NCBI GenBank assembly: GCA_035282865.1
Contig: DATEVB010000055.1
Location: 1-35,196 of the forward strand
Reading direction: 5' to 3'
Length of the DNA stretch: 35,196 nucleotides
Source: UBA4744 sp035282865
GTDB taxonomy: Bacteria; Actinomycetota; Acidimicrobiia; Spongiisociales; UBA4744
The notes under the pieces were generated by a model. The model had not been told where the DNA came from and searched no databases. It saw nothing but the letters and a program-made list of their open reading frames with translations. Both the position numbers and the translations under genes were made by a program. Shown piece after piece: positions 7,906 through 16,381 of this stretch (position 1 is the stretch's first letter; every line of letters starts with the position of its first letter).

Positions 7906-8955
7906 TCAGCGCCTGCGCTTCTTGGGCGGGCGGGGTGTGGCCCCGGTGGCCGGGCGAGGACGGGCATTTTCGAGCGTCGGCGTCACCCGGCCACTCGGCA
8001 GGGCGGCCTCGCCTGAAACCCGGTCGAGCCGACGACGAATGCGCGTCCACTCCTCTTCCCCTTCCTTCCAGACCGCCAGGAGCGGGGAGGCGACCGCAAT
8101 CGACGAGTACGTCCCGGCCGCGATGCCAACGAACAGCGCCAGGGCGAAATCGAGCAAGGTCCGGGCACCGAGGAGGAATGAGCCAACCAACAGCAAACTT
8201 CCCACGGGAAGCAGGCTGGTGAGCGAGGTGTTGACCGAGCGCATCAACACCTGGTTCATCGACTTGTTGACGAGGTCTGTGAAGGTCCCCCGGTCGGAGG
8301 CCTCCATGTTTTCCTTCACCTTGTCGAACACAACCACGGTGTCGTACAGGCTGTAGCCGAGGATCGTGAGTATGGCGATCACCGTCGCCGGGGTGACCTC
8401 GAATCCGGTGATCGAATAGACACCGAAGGTGATGATGAGGTCATGGAAGAGAGCGGTAATGCCGCTGAGCGCCATCTTCCATTCGAGCCGCCAGGTCATG
8501 AAGAGGACGACCGCCCCCAGGAATACGACCAGCGCCAGCAAGGCCCGCTCGGCGATCTGGGCTCCGAACGTCGGGCCTACCTCATCGACACTGGTCTCCG
8601 TCACGGACGTCCCTGCCACCTGCGCCACGGCCCGCACTAACTCATCGGCCCGGTCGGCATCGAGCGCTTCCGTCTGCACGCGCAACTCATCCCCGTCTGC
8701 CAGCAGCTGAATCCGAGCATTCGAGAGGCCGAGCGGCGCCAGGGCAGCTCGCACGTCACCCACTCCTGCTCCCGCCGGGTTCTGGGTTTCCACGGCAACC
8801 CCGCCGCGAAAGTCAAGGCTGAGGTTGACATGGCGGATCGCCAGACTGAGCAGCGAGGCGACCAGCAACACGGAGGAGATCACGAGGAATCTACGGCGAG
8901 CGCCGACGAAGTCGTACGACGTTTCACCGCGGTAGAGACGACCGAACAAGCTCAC
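7906..8955 (-). CDS. secF: Protein translocase subunit SecF
   Basis: A 349-residue inner-membrane accessory subunit of the Sec translocon that, with SecD, uses the proton gradient to help move proteins across the membrane. Visible hallmarks are the N-terminal helix (about 22-41), LSLDFRGGVAVET after it, a periplasmic domain, then five helices including AVVLFMTWRLEW and the conserved TPATVIAILTILGYSLYDTVVVFDKVKEN segment (read in two parts), and VNTSLTSLLPVGSLLLVGS. The cytoplasmic C-terminal tail is Arg/Pro-rich and ends PPKKRRR. The GTG start overlaps the TGA of secD by four bases (GTGA), so translation is coupled. Confidence 0.96.
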   Translation of the reverse strand: MSLFGRLYRGETSYDFVGARRRFLVISSVLLVASLLSLAIRHVNLSLDFRGGVAVETQNPAGAGVGDVRAALAPLGLSNARIQLLADGDELRVQTEALDADRADELVRAVAQVAGTSVTETSVDEVGPTFGAQIAERALLALVVFLGAVVLFMTWRLEWKMALSGITALFHDLIITFGVYSITGFEVTPATVIAILTILGYSLYDTVVVFDKVKENMEASDRGTFTDLVNKSMNQVLMRSVNTSLTSLLPVGSLLLVGSFLLGARTLLDFALALFVGIAAGTYSSIAVASPLLAVWKEGEEEWTRIRRRLDRVSGEAALPSGRVTPTLENARPRPATGATPRPPKKRRR

Positions 8956-10502
8956 AGCGCCGCCTCGCCGACCGGCCGCCCGCCGGCCCCTTCAATGCTG
9001 AACCATCCCCCGGTTCCCATCCTCGTGCGCGCCATGATCCAGACCGCGTTTCGGGTGAAGTAATACGCAACGACGATGTCCAAGAACGTCGCGATCCCCA
9101 GGATCAGGGCAAAGCCCTTTACAGGTCCAACCGCCAGCAGCCACAGAAGAACGGCAGCCAGCATCGATACCGTATCCGCCGTCAGAATGGTTCGAAAGGC
9201 CCGGCTGAATCCCTCTTCAACTGCGGCATGGAGCGTCCGCTTGTTCCGGATCTCCTCTTTGACCCGCTCATAGAACACGATGTATGAGTCTGCGGTGATG
9301 CCGATCGAGACGATGATGCCGGTCACGCCGGCTAGGGTGAGCGCAGTGCCCATGTAGCGGCCGAGCAGTCCGATTACCACCAGCAGCAGCGAACCGAAAA
9401 CGCTCAAGCCCACCACGGTCACCAGGCCGAGCGACCGGTAGTACAACACGACGAACAACGCCACCAGGATCAGGCCCCCGGCGCCTGCCACCAAGCCTGC
9501 GTTGAGCGAGTCGGCGCCGAGGGTGGCAGAGACATTCTGAACCTGGTCACGTTCGAAAGCCACCGGCAGCGATCCGTATCGGAGGACCACCGCCAGGTCC
9601 TGGGCCTCCTGCTGTTGGTTGTCGCCGGTTCCCATGGTGATGACCGCAGACCCGCCACTGATGCCAACGTTCGGATCGACATCTTCACCCACCTGGGGAG
9701 CCGAAACCACCTCGCCGTCGAGGACGATGGCGATCTGCCGGCGAGGATCGCCTATCGGGTAGGCCGCGGCCGTCTTGGTCAGCGCTTGGAATTTGTCGTC
9801 ACCTTCGGTGGAGAGATCAAGTTGCACCTGCCATTGGCCGATGGCGGTGGCGCCCCCGCCGAACCCGGCCAAGGCGTTGTCGAGATCGGCCCCGCTGAGC
9901 TGAGACGGTCCAACGTGGTACACCCAGATCACCGACCCGTCTTCGGCGTACTCGGCCAGCCACGCCTCATGGGTGGGGTCATCCTCGATCGTCAACCCGG
10001 TGGCCGGGTCGACTCCCGACGGAAAGGTGGTAGTGGTGGTCGGCTCGGACGTCGTTGTGGTCTCATCTGCTCCGGCGGTAGTCGTCGTGTCACCTGCCCC
10101 GGTTGTGGTGGTGGCCGATTCGATGTCGGGGATCAGGAGCGGGCTTACCAGCAGGCTGGCTTCGAGGACCGGCCGGAATGACAGTTGTCCCGTCTGGCCG
10201 ATGGCGGCCAGGGCGCGTTGGCGGTCGGTTACGCCGGGGAGCTGCACCAGCACACTGGTCTCGCCGGAGATCTGGATCTCAGGTTCCTGTACGCTCCCGA
10301 AACTCTCGATCCGCCGTCGCATCACCTCAACGGCCTTGGCGAGTACTTCGGGATCGGTGCCGTCGGGTGCCCGCAGCGCCACCGACGTCCCGCCCTTGAG
10401 ATCGAGACCGAGGATCGGGGTTACTCCAAAGGCGAGGGCCGCGGCGACGCCTCCCCAGGCGATCGCCAGCACCACGACCAACGTGATCAGATGCCGTCGC
10501 AC
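8952..10502 (-). CDS. secD: Protein translocase subunit SecD with a Thr-rich insert
   Basis: A 516-residue partner of SecF. The N-terminal helix (about 6-29) is followed by the conserved GLDLKGGTSVALRAP (32-46) and the first periplasmic subdomain. Residues 131-159 are a low-complexity stretch of mostly Thr with Gly, Asp, Glu and Pro, absent from the well-known SecD proteins I can recall. The second subdomain then runs through AIVLDGEVVSAPQV and ISGGSAVI, and the membrane domain carries the SecD signatures GADSLNAGLVAG, LTLAGVTGIIVSIGITADSYIVFYERVKEE (read in two parts) and TADTVSMLAAVLLW. The start is GTG, three bases after the yajC stop. Confidence 0.96.
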   Translation of the reverse strand: MRRHLITLVVVLAIAWGGVAAALAFGVTPILGLDLKGGTSVALRAPDGTDPEVLAKAVEVMRRRIESFGSVQEPEIQISGETSVLVQLPGVTDRQRALAAIGQTGQLSFRPVLEASLLVSPLLIPDIESATTTTGAGDTTTTAGADETTTTSEPTTTTTFPSGVDPATGLTIEDDPTHEAWLAEYAEDGSVIWVYHVGPSQLSGADLDNALAGFGGGATAIGQWQVQLDLSTEGDDKFQALTKTAAAYPIGDPRRQIAIVLDGEVVSAPQVGEDVDPNVGISGGSAVITMGTGDNQQQEAQDLAVVLRYGSLPVAFERDQVQNVSATLGADSLNAGLVAGAGGLILVALFVVLYYRSLGLVTVVGLSVFGSLLLVVIGLLGRYMGTALTLAGVTGIIVSIGITADSYIVFYERVKEEIRNKRTLHAAVEEGFSRAFRTILTADTVSMLAAVLLWLLAVGPVKGFALILGIATFLDIVVAYYFTRNAVWIMARTRMGTGGWFSIEGAGGRPVGEAAL

Positions 10503-10505
10503 CGC

Positions 10506-10799
10506 TCAATCCTGCTCGCTGGTCTTGGACCCGATTGCCCGCCGGGAAACGCGCATCTTGCCGTCTTCGAGCCGCAGGACAACGGAGTCTTCATCCATGG
10601 ACTCGACGATGCCGTAGACCCCGCCAAACGTCTGCACTCTGTCGCCCATCTGGAGCGATGCAGCCATCTCCGCCTGTTTCTTGGCCCGGGTCCGTTGAGG
10701 CCGTATCAACAAGAAGTAGAACATGGCCACCAACAGGGCCAGAAATATCAGTGATGAATACCCGCTGGCGGCGGTGGGTTCAGCTTGCAAAAGAATCAC
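10506..10799 (-). CDS. yajC: Preprotein translocase subunit YajC
   Basis: About 97 residues: one N-terminal membrane helix (YSSLIFLALLVAMFYFLLI) ending in the family motif RPQRTRAKKQAEM, then a small cytoplasmic domain (MGDRVQTFGGVYGIVESM, DSVVLRLEDG). YajC associates with SecDF. Two GTG codons are candidates: the first (10808) touches the AGAGG ribosome site with no spacer, so the second (10799), eight bases from it, is preferred; the difference is three residues. yajC, secD and secF are contiguous and follow tgt after a 50-60-base structured gap. This tgt-yajC-secD-secF order is very widespread. Confidence 0.92.
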   Translation of the reverse strand: MILLQAEPTAASGYSSLIFLALLVAMFYFLLIRPQRTRAKKQAEMAASLQMGDRVQTFGGVYGIVESMDEDSVVLRLEDGKMRVSRRAIGSKTSEQD

Positions 10800-10824
10800 G
10801 GAAAACACCCTCTTCGAAATGCCG

Positions 10825-10847
10825 GCCCGCGACTGGCGGGCGTCGCG
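10825..10847. promoter_or_regulatory. Two mutually exclusive hairpins between tgt and yajC
   Basis: GCCCGC (10825-10830) pairs with GCGGGC (10836-10841) across a 5-base loop. CGCGAC (10828-10833) pairs with GTCGCG (10842-10847) across an 8-base loop. The arms share bases, so only one stem can form at a time. No T-run follows, so it is not a classical intrinsic terminator. It could attenuate or process the message between tRNA modification and Sec genes, or act as an RNase stop. Confidence 0.35.
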
Positions 10848-10859
10848 ACATGGTAGCCA

Positions 10860-11975
10860 TTACTCCGCGCTGGGTGAAAGTCTGCGCGCCACCGTCGACG
10901 CGTGGAACTCGGCAAACCTACCGTCGGCGATGGCTGATCGCACGTCCTGCATCAGCCGCATCGTGTACGCCAGGTTGTGCACCGTGATGAGCCGGTGGGC
11001 GCCGAGTTCCCGGGTGGTGAGCAGATGCCGAAGATAGGCCCGCGTGTACGTGGAGCAGGTGAGGCAGGGGCAGGCGGGTTGCAGCGGTAGTGAGGAAAGC
11101 CGGTGCTCGGATCGCTTCAGGTTGTAATCCCCATCGGCGGTCAACACACGCCCGTGCCGGGCCAACCGGGTCGGCCAAACGCAATCGAAGAGATCGACGC
11201 CTCGGGCGATTGCATCGAGGACGCCTTCCGGATCGCCCAATCCCATCGTGTAACGGGGCTTGCCGGGAGGCAGTTCCGCCACAACCACCTCGAGCACCCG
11301 GTTTCGGTCGTCCGCCGATTCCCCCACGGAAAGTCCGCCGATACCGAACCCGGGGAAGCCCAGAGCGGCGGTGGCCGCTGCGCTGCGGGCTCGTAACTCG
11401 TCATCGACCCCGCCTTGCACGATGCCGAACAATGCCTGATCCGGCCTGTGGTGCATCTCGAGTGCCCGCTCGGCCCAGCGCAGGGTTCGGTCCATCGCCG
11501 CCTCAACTTCGGGGCGGGGGGCCGGAAGACCGATGCAAACGTCCAGAATCATGGCGATGTCGGCACCGAGCTGCTCCTGGATTCGAACGGCGTCCTCCGG
11601 GGTCAGCTTGACGCGGGAGCCGTCGTAGGTCGAACGGAACGTCGCTCCCTCCTCATCGACTCGCGGGTCGAGAGAGAACACCTGATAGCCGCCCGAGTCG
11701 GTGAGGATGGGCCCGGTCCACCCCATGAACCTGTGGAGCCCTCCGAGTGCGGCGAGCGCTTCGGCGCCCGGTCGTAGCATCAAATGGTAGGTATTGGTCA
11801 GCACCATCTGCACACCGACTTCGAGGAGGTCCCGCGAATCGACGGCCCGAACCGCCGCCCGGGTCCCAACCGGCATGAAATTGGGAGTGGCAACCTCTCC
11901 ATGCGGAGTGGTCAGCACCCCGAACCGGGCAGCCCCGTCGGTCGCTTCAATTCGGTGCACAACGGGTCCGGTCAC
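10860..11975 (-). CDS. tgt: tRNA-guanine transglycosylase
   Basis: A 371-residue enzyme that exchanges guanine-34 of GUN-anticodon tRNAs for preQ1 in queuosine synthesis. The general base Asp93 is in LTDSGGYQVFSL, the nucleophile Asp264 in DLFDCVWPTRLARHG, and the zinc ligands are Cys302, Cys304, Cys307 (ACPCLTC) and His333. Length and spacing match the E. coli enzyme closely. The frame is open for another 113 codons upstream over queA, but the GTG at 11975 is correct: it has GGAG eight bases upstream, overlaps the queA stop (GTGA) and starts the homologous region. Its partner queA is immediately upstream. Confidence 0.96.
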   Translation of the reverse strand: MTGPVVHRIEATDGAARFGVLTTPHGEVATPNFMPVGTRAAVRAVDSRDLLEVGVQMVLTNTYHLMLRPGAEALAALGGLHRFMGWTGPILTDSGGYQVFSLDPRVDEEGATFRSTYDGSRVKLTPEDAVRIQEQLGADIAMILDVCIGLPAPRPEVEAAMDRTLRWAERALEMHHRPDQALFGIVQGGVDDELRARSAAATAALGFPGFGIGGLSVGESADDRNRVLEVVVAELPPGKPRYTMGLGDPEGVLDAIARGVDLFDCVWPTRLARHGRVLTADGDYNLKRSEHRLSSLPLQPACPCLTCSTYTRAYLRHLLTTRELGAHRLITVHNLAYTMRLMQDVRSAIADGRFAEFHASTVARRLSPSAE

Positions 11976-12988
11976 GACTTCCGCTCCGCCAGCATGGCGT
12001 CGCCAAAGGACAGGAATCTGTACCCGCGCGCGAGGGCGTGCGCGTAAGCCGACCGCCATTCCGGCCCCATGAAGGCGGCAACCATCACCACCAGCGTCGA
12101 GGCGGGAACATGGAAGTTGGTGACCACGACGTCCACGACCCTGAAACGGTAGCCGGGGGTGATGAACAGGTCGGAGGAACCGTCGCCGGCTGCTACTCCC
12201 CTCCCATCGAAGGCCGTCTCCAGCGTGCGCACCACGGTCGTCCCCACCGCAACCACCCTCCCTCCGGCTCGGCCGGTACGAGCGATCGCCTCGGCGGTCC
12301 CGACTGGTACCCAAAACCGTTCCGAATGCATGACATAGTCGGTGATCTGGTCCACCCCGATGGGTCGAAATGTGTCGAGCCCGACTTCGAGCTCGACGGC
12401 AACAATGCCGATCTCCCGTTCCTCCAGGGAGCGAACGACCGGATCCGTGAAATGGAGACCCGCCGTCGGTGCAGCCGCCGAGCCGACCCGGTCGGCGAAG
12501 ATGGTTTGGTACCGCTCCGGGTCATCGAGCGGTTTGCGAATGTAGGGCGGCAGCGGCGTTTGGCCGGACCGGGCAATGGCTTGTTCCACCGTGGCTCCGT
12601 CCGTCGTGGCCAGGTCGAGTTCGAACACCCCGTCGGACCGCGCAACGGTGACCGTTGCCACCAGGTTGTCGAGATCCAGCACGACACCGGGTCTGATCCG
12701 GCGGGCAGGTTTGATGAGGGCTTCCCAGCGGGGACCGGCGGTGGACCGAAGCAGGAGCACCTCTACTGCACCTCCACTCTCCCGTTTCGTCCCGCGCAAC
12801 CGCGCAGCTCTGACCCGCGTCTTGTTGACGACAACGAGATCACCCGGGGCGAGGAGGTCGGGAAGGTCCCGGAAGATGTGATCGGTCATGTCACGCGTGT
12901 CGAGAAGCCGGGCCGCGTCACGCGGCTCGACGGGTTGTTGGGCGATCACCTCATCGGGTAGCAGATAGGAGAAGTCGACGGTCCGCAC
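11972..12988 (-). CDS. queA: S-adenosylmethionine:tRNA ribosyltransferase-isomerase
   Basis: A 338-residue enzyme that transfers and isomerises the ribosyl group of SAM onto preQ1-modified tRNA, giving epoxyqueuosine. Family blocks are clear: VDFSYLLPDEVIAQQPVEPR at the N-terminus, GDLVVVNKTRVRAARLRG, PLPPYIRKPLDDPERYQTIF, SAAAPTAGLHFT, VGLDTFRPI, and near the end NFHVPASTLVVMVAAFMG with YRFLSFGDAML. Length is normal. GTG start eight bases after ruvB. queA and tgt catalyse successive steps. No preQ1 genes (queC-F) are in this window, so preQ1 may be made elsewhere or salvaged. Confidence 0.96.
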   Translation of the reverse strand: MRTVDFSYLLPDEVIAQQPVEPRDAARLLDTRDMTDHIFRDLPDLLAPGDLVVVNKTRVRAARLRGTKRESGGAVEVLLLRSTAGPRWEALIKPARRIRPGVVLDLDNLVATVTVARSDGVFELDLATTDGATVEQAIARSGQTPLPPYIRKPLDDPERYQTIFADRVGSAAAPTAGLHFTDPVVRSLEEREIGIVAVELEVGLDTFRPIGVDQITDYVMHSERFWVPVGTAEAIARTGRAGGRVVAVGTTVVRTLETAFDGRGVAAGDGSSDLFITPGYRFRVVDVVVTNFHVPASTLVVMVAAFMGPEWRSAYAHALARGYRFLSFGDAMLAERKS

Positions 12989-12996
12989 AGGCGCGG

Positions 12997-14019
12997 TCAG
13001 TCGAGCAGCGTCTGCTGGGCGGCAGCCGGGGGCTCGAGACCCAGGTGAGCGTAGGCGGCCGGAGTGGCGACCCGTCCCCGCGGGGTGCGTTTCAGGAAAC
13101 CGATCTGGAGCAGGAAAGGCTCGTAGGCGTCCTCCACCGTCTCGGGTTCCTCCCCCACCACTATCGCCAACGTCGACAGCCCGACCGGCCCGCCCCCGAA
13201 CTTCACCACTATCGCCTCCAGGATCTCCCGATCGACCTTGTCGAGGCCTCTCCCGTCGACCTCGAAGACCTCCAGGGCGGCGTTGGCGGTGGCTGCGTCG
13301 GCGACACCGTCGGCCCGGGCAACGGCGTAATCGCGAACCCGGGCGAGCAGGCGATTGGCGATGCGGGGCGTGCCACGGCCGCGCAGGGCAATGAGGTCGG
13401 CGCCGTCCTCGGTGATCGGAACGTCGAGGATGATCGCCGACCGATGGACGATCCGGCCGAGTTCTTCCTGGGTGTAGTAGTCCAGCTTGTCGACGATGCC
13501 GAACCGGTCCCTCAGCGGGGCGGCGACCTTCCCCTTGCGGGTGGTAGCGCCGATCATCGTGAAATGCGGCAGATCCAGACGGATCGACTGGGCAGACGGG
13601 CCCTTGCCGAGCACGATGTCCAGCTGGAAGTCCTCCATCGCCGGATAGAGCACCTCTTCCACGGCACGCGACAACCGGTGGATCTCGTCGATGAAGAACA
13701 CGTCCCCTTTGTCGAGATTAGTGAGGATCGAAGCCACATCACCCGGCCGTTCGAGGGCCGGTCCCGAGGTGACCCGCAATCTCGATCCCATTTCATTGGC
13801 GAGGATGCCGGCCATGGTCGTCTTGCCCAACCCGGGAGGCCCGGACAGCAATACGTGGTCGAGCGGGCGGTTGAGGCTGCGAGCAGCTTCAATCGAGATG
13901 GCCAGGCGCTCTTTGAGTTTCGCCTGGCCGATGAACTCGTCGATGGATTGGGGGCGCAGGGTCCATTCGACAACGTCGTCGTCGGGCAGAGCCGCCGGTG
14001 TGAGGAGGTCTTCTCTCAT
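12997..14019 (-). CDS. ruvB: Holliday junction branch migration ATPase RuvB
   Basis: A 340-residue AAA+ motor that forms hexameric rings and drives branch migration of Holliday junctions with RuvA. Walker A GPPGLGKTT is at 60-68, Walker B with DEIH at 111-114, sensor 1 in MIGATTRKG (155-163) and the Arg-finger region APLRDRFGI (167-175). The C-terminal winged helix contains GPVGLSTLAIVVGEEPETVE and ends in the usual FLKRTPRGRVATP. Sensor 1 is followed by KGKVA where many bacteria have AGSLT; the change lies in a variable stretch. ATG overlaps the ruvA stop (ATGA). Confidence 0.97.
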   Translation of the reverse strand: MREDLLTPAALPDDDVVEWTLRPQSIDEFIGQAKLKERLAISIEAARSLNRPLDHVLLSGPPGLGKTTMAGILANEMGSRLRVTSGPALERPGDVASILTNLDKGDVFFIDEIHRLSRAVEEVLYPAMEDFQLDIVLGKGPSAQSIRLDLPHFTMIGATTRKGKVAAPLRDRFGIVDKLDYYTQEELGRIVHRSAIILDVPITEDGADLIALRGRGTPRIANRLLARVRDYAVARADGVADAATANAALEVFEVDGRGLDKVDREILEAIVVKFGGGPVGLSTLAIVVGEEPETVEDAYEPFLLQIGFLKRTPRGRVATPAAYAHLGLEPPAAAQQTLLD

Positions 14020-14588
14020 CGCCTTCCCAGACTGCGGAGCGCCTGTCGGAGCTGCTCGGCAACAGGCGCGTCGGTCTCGATATCGGCCATGACCTCGCGG
14101 ATCTCGGCCCCCTGGTAGCCCAACCCTTCGAGGGCATCTCGAACCTGTGCAACGGTACTCGTTCCCACCACCGAGTCGGCATCGGTGGTGGTGAGTTTTG
14201 GTTTCAGTTCCAGGACCATCTTCTGCGCACCTCGCTTGCCGATCCCCGGCACCGTCGTGAGTGCGTCGACGTCCTCGGCGGCAATCGCCCTACGCAGCTC
14301 TTCCGGTTGCAGCGCGCCCAGTGCGGCCATCGCCACCTTGGGTCCGATCCCGGACGCGCCGAGGAGGACCCGAAAGAGATCGCGCTCGGCCTCGCGGCCG
14401 AACCCGTGCAAGAGCATGGCATCTTCCCGCACCACCAGGTGGGTGTGCAGCACAACTTCTTCGCCGATGCCGGGCAGGTCTGCAATGGTGCGGGGGGTGA
14501 CAACCACCTCGTAGCCGACTCCGCTCACGTCCAGGAGGACTCCCGTTGCTCGTAGGGAGACGAGCGTCCCGCGCAGCCGACCGATCAT
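14016..14588 (-). CDS. ruvA: Holliday junction DNA-binding protein RuvA
   Basis: A 190-residue protein that binds the four-way junction as a tetramer and loads RuvB. It starts MIGRLRGTLVS. The acidic-pin/OB domain is residues 1-62, the two helix-hairpin-helix units contain LLGASGIGPKVAMAALGAL and VDALTTVPGIGKRGAQKMVL, and domain III (about 140-190), which contacts RuvB, holds VRDALEGLGYQGAEI. A 16-codon upstream extension of the frame is not needed: ATG 14588 overlaps the ruvC stop (ATGA) and begins the conserved sequence. Confidence 0.96.
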   Translation of the reverse strand: MIGRLRGTLVSLRATGVLLDVSGVGYEVVVTPRTIADLPGIGEEVVLHTHLVVREDAMLLHGFGREAERDLFRVLLGASGIGPKVAMAALGALQPEELRRAIAAEDVDALTTVPGIGKRGAQKMVLELKPKLTTTDADSVVGTSTVAQVRDALEGLGYQGAEIREVMADIETDAPVAEQLRQALRSLGRR

Positions 14589-15073
14589 CGGGCCGCCTCG
14601 AGCCGTTCGAGAAGGGCGGCGCCCTGCAGATGGCACAGGGCCACGGCCAAGGCGTCGGAGGCATCGGCCGGACGGGGCAGTCCGGCCAGCCCGAGCCGCT
14701 GGGCAACCATTCTCTGGACCTGTTCCTTGGGGGCGTTGCCGTAGCCGGCCACCGCCCGTTTGACGCTGGAGGGGGTGTATTCATGAACTTGGAGGCCCGC
14801 CTGAGCTGCGACCAGCATGGCGACCCCGGCAGCTCGCCCGACGTTGGCCACCGTATGCAGGTTGCGATTCGAGAACACCTGCTCGATGGCCATGACCGTC
14901 GGACGGTGTTCGGCAACGAATTCAGCCAGGTCGCGATGCAGTTCGAGCAGCCTTTGGGCGACTCGAGCCTTGGGGCTGGTGCGGATCACACCGGCGATCA
15001 CCGCGCGCGGCCCGGCGGTGACTAGCCCGTAGCCGGTGGTGGTGAGCCCCGGGTCGATTCCGAGTACGAACAT
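14585..15073 (-). CDS. ruvC: Holliday junction resolvase RuvC
   Basis: A 162-residue endonuclease that cuts Holliday junctions symmetrically. All four catalytic acids are visible: Asp7 (LGIDPG), Glu64 (AIEQVF), Asp137 and Asp140 (PADASDAL), almost the same positions as in E. coli RuvC. ATG 15073 starts exactly at MFVLGIDPGLT; upstream in-frame codons are unrelated. First gene of the ruvC-ruvA-ruvB-queA-tgt-yajC-secD-secF-apt-rel run. It is divergent from the DUF2237 gene, with 148 bases between them, so a promoter is expected there, although I could not identify a convincing one. Confidence 0.96.
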   Translation of the reverse strand: MFVLGIDPGLTTTGYGLVTAGPRAVIAGVIRTSPKARVAQRLLELHRDLAEFVAEHRPTVMAIEQVFSNRNLHTVANVGRAAGVAMLVAAQAGLQVHEYTPSSVKRAVAGYGNAPKEQVQRMVAQRLGLAGLPRPADASDALAVALCHLQGAALLERLEAAR

Positions 15074-15221
15074 ATGTACGGGAGTGTAGGCACCGAGTGA
15101 GACGTGGCGGTGGCTTTTGGGGACGGGCCCTTGCCGTTGGTCGCCGTTGGCGGGCAACCGGACACACGCCCAAACGATGAGAGTGAGATGGATCCCGCGA
15201 TACGCGATACTGAGCGACGTG

Positions 15222-15611
15222 ATGGAACGCAATGTGCTGGGCGCCGCACTTGAACCGTGTGGGGCCGACCCCTTGACCGGCTTCTACCGCGACGGTTCGT
15301 GCCATACCGGACCGGATGACCTGGGCATTCACACAGTGTGCGCAGTCGTTACCCGGGAATTCCTCGAGCACCAACGCCGCATCGGCAACGACCTCAGCAC
15401 CCCGATGCCCGACTACCGGTTTCCCGGACTGGTCCCCGGCGATCGTTGGTGCGTGACGGCAGTGAACTGGCTGCGAGCCCACCACGACGGTATGGCCGCA
15501 CCGGTGGTACTGGCCTCCACCCACGAGCGTGCTCTCGAGGTGATCCCATTGCCAGTTCTCGAGGAGCACGCCGTCGACGTGCCCGCCGACCCGGGCGCTC
15601 TCGAGCGTTAG
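15222..15611 (+). CDS. DUF2237 family protein
   Basis: A 129-residue soluble protein. The sequence from residue 4, NVLGAALEPCGADPLTGFYR, and the blocks DDLGIHTVCAVVT, GNDLSTPMPDYRFPGLVPGD and PVVLASTHERALEVIPL, match the DUF2237 family as I know it; its function is not established. Two conserved Cys (C12 and one in DGSCHTG) and a third in HTVCAV could bind metal or form disulfides. ATG 15222 is preceded in frame by GTG 15219; either could start translation. It is the only plus-strand gene in the first 21 kb and ends 23 bases before the convergent end of yebC. Confidence 0.85.
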   Translation: MERNVLGAALEPCGADPLTGFYRDGSCHTGPDDLGIHTVCAVVTREFLEHQRRIGNDLSTPMPDYRFPGLVPGDRWCVTAVNWLRAHHDGMAAPVVLASTHERALEVIPLPVLEEHAVDVPADPGALER

Positions 15612-15634
15612 CTGGTTGGCTGCCTGCGGTCTCG

Positions 15635-16381
15635 CTAGCTGCGGGCGGCCAGTTCGGCCATCACCTCATCGGCGATGTCGAAGTTCGAATAGACGCTCTG
15701 GACGTCGTCGAGGTCCTCCAGGGCGTCGATCAACCTCAGCACCTTCGGCGCCGTTTTCTCGTCGACCGGGACGCTGGTGGTTGGCAGGTGCGTGACCTCG
15801 GCGTCTTCCAACGCCAGCCCCGCGGCGGAGAATGCGCGCTTGACGGCGTTGAAGTCGGATGCTGCGCAGATCACCTCAAAGAGCCCATCAGATTCCCGCG
15901 CGTCCTCGGCCCCGGCTTCGAGAGCGGCCAGCATCACCTCATCTTCGCCGCCTGCCACCAGCAGGTATCCCTTCTGCTCGAAGAGGTAGGAAACCGAACC
16001 GGGTTCCCCGAGATTGCCTCCGTTGCGGCTGAATGCCGCCCGCACGTCGGATGACGCCCGGTTCCGGTTGTCGGTCAGGATCTGCACGTAGAGTGCTACT
16101 CCGCCGGGGCCGTACCCCTCGTAGTAGAACTCCTCGTAGTGGGCTCCTTCAACCTCGCCGATTCCTCGTTTGATGGCTCGCTCGATGTTGTCGTTGGGCA
16201 CCGAAGCGGCACGGGCCTTGTCGATCGCGTTGGAAAGCGTGGCATTGGCAGCCGGGTCACCTCCGCCTTCCCGGGCCGCCACTTCGACCACCTTGACGAG
16301 CTTGGCGAAGAGCTTGCCCCGCTTGGCGTCCTTGGCGCCCTTCTTGTGTTTGATGGTCGACCATTTCGAATGTCCGGACAT
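15635..16381 (-). CDS. yebC: YebC/PmpR family protein
   Basis: A 248-residue protein of the YebC/TACO1 family, described as a DNA-binding regulator in some bacteria and, more recently, as a helper of translation through difficult sequences. The N-terminus MSGHSKWSTIKHKKGAKDAK is diagnostic; NATLSNAIDKARAASVPNDN, YYEGYGPGGVAL, LTDNRNRASSDVRAAFSRNG and the C-terminal LIDALEDLDDVQSVYSNFDI follow in the right order. Length is typical. ATG shares one base with the pdxT stop (TGATG), so coupling is likely. In many bacteria yebC is beside ruvC; here DUF2237 separates them. Confidence 0.95.
   Translation of the reverse strand: MSGHSKWSTIKHKKGAKDAKRGKLFAKLVKVVEVAAREGGGDPAANATLSNAIDKARAASVPNDNIERAIKRGIGEVEGAHYEEFYYEGYGPGGVALYVQILTDNRNRASSDVRAAFSRNGGNLGEPGSVSYLFEQKGYLLVAGGEDEVMLAALEAGAEDARESDGLFEVICAASDFNAVKRAFSAAGLALEDAEVTHLPTTSVPVDEKTAPKVLRLIDALEDLDDVQSVYSNFDIADEVMAELAARS

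Noticed and set aside
11976..12314. N-terminal extension of tgt over queA
   Set aside because: Tgt homology begins at GTG 11975, which has a ribosome site and overlaps the queA stop.
12989..12996. preQ1 riboswitch for queA-tgt
   Set aside because: queA is only eight bases from ruvB, leaving no room for one.
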